In this document: piece after piece, positions 1 to 5,483 of the stretch
How the letters are laid out: every line of letters begins with the position of its first letter
Numbering within the stretch: the stretch's first letter is position 1
Assembly (NCBI GenBank): GCA_013043995.1
Contig: JABEVL010000111.1
Span: 1 to 9,707, forward strand
Direction of reading: 5' to 3'
DNA from: Spirochaetales bacterium
Lineage (GTDB): Bacteria > Spirochaetota > Spirochaetia > JABEVK01
Length of the DNA: 9,707 nt
The notes under the pieces: generated by a model
Told to the model about the DNA's origin: nothing
The model's database searches: none
Seen by the model: only the letters and a program-made list of their open reading frames with translations
Program-made: the position numbers and the translations under genes

Positions 1-147
1 GAGACAAAGACATCAAAGTCTGAAGAGGAATCATCGGCGGTTAGCGAGGAACTGGTGAAGACCATTGGGCATCAGACGATTCAAATCGACTGGTTAAAAT
101 ATTTTGGTGAAAACACTATTTTTAGAGTGATTATTGAATCTGCTTAA
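1..147 (+). CDS. C-terminal end of an unidentified protein, cut by the left edge
   Basis: Frame 1 is open from the first base to a TAA at 145-147 and gives 48 residues. The first part is Glu/Ser/Lys-rich and likely a flexible linker. It is followed by a more ordered stretch, IDWLKYFGENTIFRVIIESA, with alternating hydrophobic residues that would suit a terminal beta strand or helix. The start lies outside the window. The gene would converge on the nqr operon, whose terminator lies about 70 bases further on. Bases 60-146 are noticeably richer in A and T than the genes to the right. I do not recognise the family. The reading rests only on an open frame of 48 codons with protein-like composition, so it could be chance. 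Confidence 0.45.
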   Translation, partial: ETKTSKSEEESSAVSEELVKTIGHQTIQIDWLKYFGENTIFRVIIESA

Positions 148-218
148 GGTCCATAGCCCCGCACGGGAGTGCAGAACGACACCGGATGGGGAAGTTTGAT
201 ACTTTGGAACAACCGGAG

Positions 219-261
219 AAATGAAAATCAAAGACCAGAAAAGGCAGTGCCCTTTCTGGTC
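219..261 (-). terminator. Rho-independent terminator of the nqr operon
   Basis: An inverted repeat, GACCAGAAA at 233-241 with TTTCTGGTC at 253-261, forms a 9-bp stem. It is extended by two G-C pairs after a bulged A at 242 and closed by a 6-base loop (245-250). Read on the minus strand, it is followed directly by the T-rich run TTTGATTTTCATTT (232-219). The hairpin begins 5 bases after the stop codon of the last operon gene. The plus-strand side has no T-run, so it acts for the minus strand only. It marks the likely 3' end of the nqr transcript and places the 154-residue gene inside that transcript. Confidence 0.8.
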
Positions 262-266
262 CCGAA

Positions 267-731
267 TTAGTTGAGGATCTTGGCGAGAACGGAAGGTTCA
301 AGGCGAAAAAGCGACCCCTGACCCTGAAGAAAATGGTGTTTTTCGAGCAGGTGGATACACAGCTCATTGTAAAGGACTTTGGTCCCAGTAGGTTGGCCGT
401 TTTCAAGCAACTCAAGTTCGACGTTCATCTTGTGAAAGATTCCGTCCTCCCAGGGCGAAGGAATGGTGCCGCGCGTTTCATCGGTGGATCGGACCCGGAG
501 CTTGTTGCCGACAAGAACGGGTTCGCCCTGTTTGTCTTCGGCGAGGACCAGGAGCTCTTTGAGTTTTTGAGCCACCAGTAGCCAATCGAGCTTTTCTTTT
601 TGCATCAGCTCTTCGTCGTGCTGGATCAGGTCGGCCAAACTCCGTTGATCGTGACCAAAAAATCCTTCTGCGGTCAGAACACCCGGCAACATGTTGGCTT
701 GCGCCTTTTTCAGTTCTTCGGTCATTTTCAT
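267..731 (-). CDS. Conserved-looking protein of unknown function, last gene of the nqr operon
   Basis: The 154-residue product has no signal peptide or membrane segment and is probably cytoplasmic. Residues 1-65 look helical and charged. Residues 66-110 look like beta strands and include the segment RGTIPSPWEDGIFHKMNVEL. The C-terminal part has a His-containing stretch (ELCIHLLEKHHF, 123-134) followed by a Gly-rich turn and LFRLEP. From memory, unchecked, this pattern resembles uncharacterised conserved proteins of Firmicutes and Deltaproteobacteria. The ATG at 731 has GAGGAG six bases upstream, overlapping the nqrF stop; a second ATG lies two codons in. The gap to nqrF is 10 bases and the terminator follows at once, so it is cotranscribed with nqr. 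It has a single Cys, so it is not the Cys-rich assembly factor NqrM, and it has no ApbE features. The function is unknown; a role with NQR is suggested only by position. Confidence 0.85.
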   Translation of the reverse strand: MKMTEELKKAQANMLPGVLTAEGFFGHDQRSLADLIQHDEELMQKEKLDWLLVAQKLKELLVLAEDKQGEPVLVGNKLRVRSTDETRGTIPSPWEDGIFHKMNVELELLENGQPTGTKVLYNELCIHLLEKHHFLQGQGSLFRLEPSVLAKILN

Positions 732-741
732 GGCATTCTCC

Positions 742-1869
742 TCAGGCGAACTTGTCGAAGTATATTTTATCTTCGGTCATCTTGTTTTTTCGCATGACGT
801 TCATACAGGCATCCAACATACCGGGGCTACCGCACAGGTATCCTTCCTTGGCTTGGTCCAGAGGAATTTTCTCCTGGAGGTACTTGTCGAGAACCTCGGT
901 GATCAGACCGACTGGACCGTCCCAGGATTCGCCAGGTTTGGGCTCGGAAAGGGCAGGAACAAAGTGGAAGCGTTCGTATTTTTTGTCCAGACTCCACAAC
1001 CAATCCAGGTAGTAGGTATCGCGGGTCGTTCTTGCACCGAAAAAGTACCAAACGTCGCGCGTCCCCATGGTCCCCCGTTCAATCATGTCGTTAAAGATCG
1101 ACTTGAAGGGTGCCATGCCGGAACCGCCCGCCACACAGATCATGGCGGCGTCGGTGTCGCGCACGTGGAAGTCCCCGACGGGAACGATCACGTTGATGTT
1201 TTGTCCAACCTTAAGGTGCTGGTGGACGTAGGTGGTGACGATGCCGCCAGGAACGAGCCGGATCAAAAATTCCAGTTCGTCTTTTCTTTGGGGGTTGCTC
1301 GAAAAGGAATAAGCGCGCGCCGTGGCTTCTTTCGAATCACCGTAAGGGGGAACCTCAAACTGGCCGTACTGGCCCGAAACATAACTCAGTTCTGTTCCGT
1401 GAGGCATCTTCAAGGTCACCTCTTTGATATCGTAGGTGACGTCCACAATCTTCTCGACCTTGCAGGTCAGCTTTTTGATGTTGAAAAGTTCTTCGGGGAT
1501 CGAAATCTTGATGTCGGACTTGACTTTGACCTGGCACGCGAGACGGACGTTTTGCTTGAGTTCCTTGTCGGTCATGTAAGGCGTTTCAGTAGGAAGATGA
1601 GGACCGACATCGGTGTCCACCTGACACTTGCAGGCCCCGCAGGATCCGCGGCCGCCGCAGGCCGAAGGTAAAAAGACACCTTGGTCGGCAAGGGTTGCCA
1701 GAAGTTTTGAGCCACCTTTGACCGTCAGGTCCTTTTTCCCGTTGATGGATACAACGACTTCGCCGTAATTGTTGACGATGGAGTCAATGATGGTGATCAT
1801 CAAGGCCATCAAAACGCTGACCAAGCCCACCCAGAGGGCTTGCTGTACTAAAGTTTCTACACTGAACAT
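742..1869 (-). CDS. nqrF: Na+-translocating NADH:quinone reductase subunit F (NADH-oxidising flavoprotein)
   Basis: NqrF is the electron entry point of NQR: it oxidises NADH on the cytoplasmic face and passes electrons from FAD to a 2Fe-2S centre. The 375 residues are slightly shorter than the roughly 405 of Vibrio. One N-terminal membrane helix (about 8-33) is followed by a plant-type ferredoxin domain with ligands C71, C77, C80 and C112. The FNR-type module has the FAD motif RAYSFS (185-190), a Gly-rich NADH site CVAGGSGMAP (245-254) and CGSPGM near the C-terminus. All key residues are present. The ATG at 1869 has AAGGAG six bases upstream, and the gap to nqrE is 18 bases. A ferredoxin-reductase domain in this position distinguishes the complex from Rnf, which carries RnfB and RnfC instead. 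Confidence 0.97.
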   Translation of the reverse strand: MFSVETLVQQALWVGLVSVLMALMITIIDSIVNNYGEVVVSINGKKDLTVKGGSKLLATLADQGVFLPSACGGRGSCGACKCQVDTDVGPHLPTETPYMTDKELKQNVRLACQVKVKSDIKISIPEELFNIKKLTCKVEKIVDVTYDIKEVTLKMPHGTELSYVSGQYGQFEVPPYGDSKEATARAYSFSSNPQRKDELEFLIRLVPGGIVTTYVHQHLKVGQNINVIVPVGDFHVRDTDAAMICVAGGSGMAPFKSIFNDMIERGTMGTRDVWYFFGARTTRDTYYLDWLWSLDKKYERFHFVPALSEPKPGESWDGPVGLITEVLDKYLQEKIPLDQAKEGYLCGSPGMLDACMNVMRKNKMTEDKIYFDKFA

Positions 1870-1887
1870 CCCAAACTCCTTAATGAA

Positions 1888-2481
1888 TCACTGCACCCGG
1901 AGGATGCCCGAGAAACCGACAAACGCCATGGCCATGAATCCCATCGTGATCAGGGTGATTCCTGGTCCCTGAAGTCCTGCGGGAACCGGAGCCTTGTCGA
2001 TCTTTTTCCGCATGGCGGCCATGGCAACGATGGCCAACCACCAGCCCACACCCGAACCGAAGCCGAAGACCGCGGCTTGGAAAAAGTCGTAGTTGCGGAT
2101 TTCCATGAAAAGAACGACGCCGAGGATGGCGCAGTTCGCAACGATCAGGGGGAGGTAGATTCCGAGGCTCATGTAGAGTGCCGGGCTTGCCCTTTCAATG
2201 ATCATTTCCAGGGCCTGCACAACGGCGGCAATGACGATGATGTAAACAAACAGATCGAGGTAGATCATGTTCAAGGGTAAGAGAATGAAGTGGAGTAAGG
2301 GCCATGAGATCACAGAACTCAGGACCAAGACGACGATAACGGCGATGCCCAGGCCGTTTGCCGAATTCACATCCTTGGAGATCGCGATGAACGAACAAGT
2401 CCCCAGAAAGTTGGCCAAGAGGATGTTCGACGTAAAAATACTGGCAAAAATCAGCGTCAGCGGATCAATCACGGGACTCAT
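1888..2481 (-). CDS. nqrE: Na+-translocating NADH:quinone reductase subunit E (membrane)
   Basis: A 197-residue integral membrane protein, close to the usual length of about 200, with six predicted helices. NqrE and NqrD are homologous and pack as an inverted pair that holds an iron centre through four cysteines, bridging cytoplasmic and periplasmic redox carriers. Two family cysteines are visible: C29 in LGTCSF and C117 in ANCAI. The segments ANFLGTCSF near the start, LEMIIERASP in the middle and FGFGSGVGWWLA late in the protein are typical of NqrE/RnfA. The ATG at 2481 overlaps the nqrD stop in an ATGA, which suggests translational coupling. RnfA is the alternative by homology; the adjacent nqrF decides for NqrE. 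Confidence 0.96.
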   Translation of the reverse strand: MSPVIDPLTLIFASIFTSNILLANFLGTCSFIAISKDVNSANGLGIAVIVVLVLSSVISWPLLHFILLPLNMIYLDLFVYIIVIAAVVQALEMIIERASPALYMSLGIYLPLIVANCAILGVVLFMEIRNYDFFQAAVFGFGSGVGWWLAIVAMAAMRKKIDKAPVPAGLQGPGITLITMGFMAMAFVGFSGILRVQ

Positions 2482-3161
2482 CGAGCACCTCCTGCAACGG
2501 CAGCGCCCGCCGGAAGGGGCGGTGCGGCTTTTTTAGCTTTGGCGGCAGCCTCTTTTTTCAAAAGGTCCGTCTTGAAAACCCAGATGAAGATCGCCACAAG
2601 GAAAAAGGCGCTGGGAGCCATGATCGCGATCGTCCAGTTGTTGCCGCCGCCCGCGAATTCCTTGGGGAAAATCGGGATATCGGCGATGGTGCCAAAACCC
2701 AGAGGTTCGCGAATGAGGGACATGAGCAAGAGCACCATCATGTAGCCGATGCCGCTTGTGAAGCCGTCCCACCAGGAAATCAACGGGGGGTTGGCCGGAG
2801 CGAAGCTTTCTGTCCGTCCCATGACGATGCAGTTGGTGATGATCAAGCCGACGTAGGGTCCCAGGCTCCGTGCCACTTCCGGAGCAAAGGCGTTGAGGAT
2901 GAGCTGAAAGAGAACGACGTAAAACGTGATGGCCAGGACCTGAAAGATCATCCGAACGCGGCGGGCGATGAGGTTGCGGATCCAGGAAAGGGTGAAGCTT
3001 GCAAAAGCTGTCACCAGGGAAACCGCCAACGTCATGATCAGGGTGTTGAGGACCTTGGTGGTGACGGCCAGCGTGGAACAGATTCCCAGAACCTGGATAA
3101 GAACAGGGTTATTGAAACGAAGGTTTTCTTTGGTGACAAAACCAAAGGTTGGTGTGCTCAT
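2478..3161 (-). CDS. nqrD: Na+-translocating NADH:quinone reductase subunit D (membrane)
   Basis: From the ATG at 3161 the product has 227 residues and about six membrane helices. Homologous to NqrE, it carries the partner cysteines for the intramembrane iron: C28 in LGICSTLAV and C111 in ITNCIVMGR. The frame stays open upstream to 3320, but that extension lies wholly inside nqrC and looks non-biological (Ser/Pro/Thr-rich), so the start at 3161 is chosen. It begins just after the nqrC stop, with GGAGGG supplied by the end of nqrC. The C-terminus is an Ala/Lys/Pro/Gly-rich tail after the last helix (from about residue 200), longer than in the roughly 210-residue Vibrio protein and probably disordered in the cytoplasm. 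Confidence 0.96.
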   Translation of the reverse strand: MSTPTFGFVTKENLRFNNPVLIQVLGICSTLAVTTKVLNTLIMTLAVSLVTAFASFTLSWIRNLIARRVRMIFQVLAITFYVVLFQLILNAFAPEVARSLGPYVGLIITNCIVMGRTESFAPANPPLISWWDGFTSGIGYMMVLLLMSLIREPLGFGTIADIPIFPKEFAGGGNNWTIAIMAPSAFFLVAIFIWVFKTDLLKKEAAAKAKKAAPPLPAGAAVAGGAR

Positions 3162-3162
3162 T

Positions 3163-3954
3163 CTACATCCCTCCCATTTGGGCGATAAAGGCTTTGAGCT
3201 CGGGCAAGGCCCGGTTGTTGATGATGTCTTTGACGGCTGTGCTGGTGATGGTGGCACCTGTGATGGCGTCAAAACCGTCGGGCTTTTTCTGACCGTTGGG
3301 GTTGAATTCAACCTGTCCATCGATCGGCGTCAGGTTGGCAAACTGAGCCTGAAAGCCCTTCTCGTTGATGCGGCCGCCCAGACCGGGGGTTTCAACGTTG
3401 TAAAGAACCTGAACACCCTCGATTTGGCTCGAATCCTGATTCACGCCGACAGCCAAGGTGACGTTGCCCCAGAGTCCGGGGCCTGTAAAATTCCCCGCGT
3501 AGCGTTTCTGCCCGTTGAGGTTGGTGATGTAGAAAAACGTCGGCAGGTTTCCCGTTGCGCTGGAGTCCTGGAGGGCCTGGAAGATCACCTTGACGTTCTT
3601 GATCTGAACGAGGTCAAAGGGACCAGTAAGGCCTGCGCGCGCCGCTTGGGCCAGGGCGCCCGTGACATTGGCTTGAACGACGCTGTAATCCTGGGAGTCC
3701 TGGGCCGCGAGCGAAGCCGGAATGACCTGGTACTTATCCAGGGACTCAAAGGCATTTTTAGCCTCCTGGGCTTGGGCGGCCGAAGACGGCAAACCCAAGG
3801 AACGAAGCGTCTTGACGTAATGCTGGAGACGCCAGTAGTTGTCGGCGATGGGCTTCGTGGCGGTGTAGGCCAGGGTCAGGGGTAAGACCAGAACGAAGGT
3901 GGCGATAAAGGTAAAGACGATAGAAAAAATATAACTGTTCTTGTTGATTTTCAC
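3163..3954 (-). CDS. nqrC: Na+-translocating NADH:quinone reductase subunit C (covalent FMN)
   Basis: A 263-residue protein with one N-terminal membrane helix (about 8-30) and a large periplasmic FMN-binding domain. FMN is attached through a phosphoester bond to a Thr by the transferase ApbE. The motif here is DAITGATIT (229-237), which fits the ApbE recognition pattern and places the flavin on T235. Family hallmarks GPGLWG (158-163) and ETPGLGG (188-194) are present. The length matches Vibrio NqrC (about 257) and is longer than RnfG (about 206). It starts at GTG 3954, where GTGA overlaps the nqrB stop, with GGAGG six bases upstream inside nqrB. The region between about 85 and 115 (Ala/Gln-rich) is the least family-like part. 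Confidence 0.96.
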   Translation of the reverse strand: MKINKNSYIFSIVFTFIATFVLVLPLTLAYTATKPIADNYWRLQHYVKTLRSLGLPSSAAQAQEAKNAFESLDKYQVIPASLAAQDSQDYSVVQANVTGALAQAARAGLTGPFDLVQIKNVKVIFQALQDSSATGNLPTFFYITNLNGQKRYAGNFTGPGLWGNVTLAVGVNQDSSQIEGVQVLYNVETPGLGGRINEKGFQAQFANLTPIDGQVEFNPNGQKKPDGFDAITGATITSTAVKDIINNRALPELKAFIAQMGGM

Positions 3955-5231
3955 GCCTGGCCTCCTTCATCGGCAACGGCCGGTTTGGCGCTGGATTTTG
4001 TCACTGTTTTTTTCTTTTTGGCGGGAAGAATCTCATCTAGGAGCGAGGCGAACGTGTTGGCCGTCAGGATGCCGAAGCTGATCCCCTCGGGAAAGCCCGC
4101 GTAAACACGGATCAGGATCGTAACCCCGCCGATGATGATGCCGTAGAGCCAGAGGGCTACGGGCTTCTTGGGCGAGGAGACGGGGTCCGTCGACATGAAA
4201 ACCGCTCCAAAGAGCAGGGATCCTACCATCATGAAGCGTAAAATATCGTTGATTTGACCAGCCAGGTCGGGTTTGACAGCGAGTTCCGGGAAGCGGCCGG
4301 GATGGCCTGGAGTTCCGCCCAAAACGTTGGTGTAGTAGAAGATAGCCGTCAAGACCGCCGCGCTGACCATGGTGATGATCATGGGGCGCCAGTTGGCCGT
4401 TTTTGTCCACAAAAGGTAGATTCCTGCCAGAAGGATCAAGAAGATTGGGCCTTCGCCGATGGCGCCCGAGCGGATGCCGAAGAATAGGGCCCAGACGTTG
4501 TTATTTTCCAGTACGACAGGAACACCAAAGACGTTGACCGTCTGGTGCCAATTGTTTTGCTGGGCCAAGCCTCTGAAAATCTCAATCGGGGTCGCCGTTG
4601 CCACGACGTCAACGTCGTTGAGCGCTGTGCGATGGTCCTTGATGTAGGGGAAAGCGTAAGCGATCGTAACGTAAAATGCGATCGTCAGGGCTACCGCTAC
4701 GATGATCGAAGTGATGATGAGTTTCTTGTTCCCGGGATTTCGGGTGATCACCAGAAACAAGGCGACGATCAAAACGATCATAAAACCCGCTTCGAGCAGG
4801 ACACTTCCCTGAACCTGGTGGTTCATACCGCCCAGGCCCCAGTTTCCCGGGATCATCCAGGTCGTTTGCATCATCAGGGGGAAAGAGATGTACGCAAAGG
4901 TACGTCCGGTGATGGCCGGGTTGTAGACGTTACGTCCAAAGCCGCCGTAGACTTCCTTGCCAAAAAGTACCGCAAAAACTCCGGCCACAGCCGCAACCCA
5001 CAAGGGAACAGCGGGAGGTAAGGATAACGCCAAAAGCCCGCAGGTAACGAGAACCGCTTCGGTGACTTTTTTGTTGCGACTCTTTTCGAAGATGAACTCC
5101 GTCAGAATCCCCAAAAGGTAGACCACAGCGGTGACGGCCACGACCCGCCATCCGTACAGGTAAACCGACCATATAAAGATCGGCACCAGCGAATAGAGGA
5201 CCCGCCGCATTGGATCCTGTTTTGAAAACAC
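3951..5231 (-). CDS. nqrB: Na+-translocating NADH:quinone reductase subunit B (membrane, covalent FMN)
   Basis: NqrB is the large membrane subunit that carries flavins and passes electrons toward quinone during Na+ translocation. The 426 residues include the family motifs GKEVYGGFGRNVYNPAITGR (91-110), FMSTDPVSSP (345-354) and the late segment FPEGISFGILTAN (380-392). The N-terminus lacks the roughly 50-residue cytoplasmic extension of Vibrio NqrB, and the first periplasmic loop is short, as in RnfD. Between residues 119 and 207 there is extra sequence containing two strongly hydrophobic segments (about 143-163 and 170-193). The flavin-attachment site reads DVVATATPI (208-216): T214 is in place, but Ala replaces the usual Ser/Thr three residues before it. 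A Lys-rich tail ends the protein. It starts at GTG 5231 with AAGGAG six bases upstream. nqrA, which precedes nqrB in Vibrio, is absent. Confidence 0.94.
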   Translation of the reverse strand: MFSKQDPMRRVLYSLVPIFIWSVYLYGWRVVAVTAVVYLLGILTEFIFEKSRNKKVTEAVLVTCGLLALSLPPAVPLWVAAVAGVFAVLFGKEVYGGFGRNVYNPAITGRTFAYISFPLMMQTTWMIPGNWGLGGMNHQVQGSVLLEAGFMIVLIVALFLVITRNPGNKKLIITSIIVAVALTIAFYVTIAYAFPYIKDHRTALNDVDVVATATPIEIFRGLAQQNNWHQTVNVFGVPVVLENNNVWALFFGIRSGAIGEGPIFLILLAGIYLLWTKTANWRPMIITMVSAAVLTAIFYYTNVLGGTPGHPGRFPELAVKPDLAGQINDILRFMMVGSLLFGAVFMSTDPVSSPKKPVALWLYGIIIGGVTILIRVYAGFPEGISFGILTANTFASLLDEILPAKKKKTVTKSSAKPAVADEGGQA

Positions 5232-5301
5232 ACCTTGCTCCTTTTTAACGCTACGTGCCGCGTCAAATCACTTTTCCCCGATTCAGGGGCAAATTAAAGC
5301 C

Positions 5302-5330
5302 ATTCTACTAAGCCTTTACACTGCTGGCAA
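5302..5330 (-). promoter_or_regulatory. Sigma70-type promoter for the nqr operon
   Basis: On the minus strand TTGCCA (5330-5325) and TAGAAT (5307-5302) are separated by exactly 17 bases, each one mismatch from the consensus hexamers. Transcription would start near 5295 and leave a leader of about 64 bases before the nqrB GTG. The first bases of the leader can fold into a small hairpin: CCCC with GGGG across a 6-base loop at 5276-5289, extended by three A-T pairs after a mismatch. There is no T-run after it, so it looks like 5'-end structure rather than an attenuator. I did not find a convincing promoter for the divergent gene at 5484; the rest of the gap (5331-5483) is A/T-rich with no other clear signal. 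Confidence 0.65.
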
Positions 5331-5483
5331 GATTATTATGATAAAAAAAGTAACATTTGTTAGGAAATTCTTTAAAACCCGCCGGAAGGGCAAAGGATGC
5401 GGAGTTCCGATCTCAATTTTCTGATAGCCAGACGCTCAAAATCAAGGTAAACTGCAAAAATATGAACGATTTTAGGTCCGTAA

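Noticed and set aside
162..173. Small hairpin GCAC-GGGA-GTGC as a terminator of the left-edge gene
   Set aside because: Only four base pairs and no T-run follows.
691..1671. 326-codon plus-strand open frame opposite nqrF
   Set aside because: It is fully antisense to a gene with all NqrF motifs, has no recognisable domain, and reflects codon bias of the real strand.
3162..3320. Upstream extension of nqrD by 53 residues
   Set aside because: It lies inside nqrC in another frame and is Ser/Pro/Thr-rich without family similarity. The ATG at 3161 with GGAGGG fits the family N-terminus.
2968..3885. 305-codon plus-strand open frame opposite nqrD and nqrC
   Set aside because: It spans two verified genes on the other strand, and its composition (repetitive Gly, Val, Leu, Asp) looks like an antisense shadow.
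742..5231. Possibility that the cluster encodes an Rnf complex rather than NQR
   Set aside because: The last subunit is a ferredoxin plus FNR-type NADH reductase (NqrF), NqrC has NQR length and motifs, and no rnfB or rnfC is present. Only NqrB shows some RnfD-like features.
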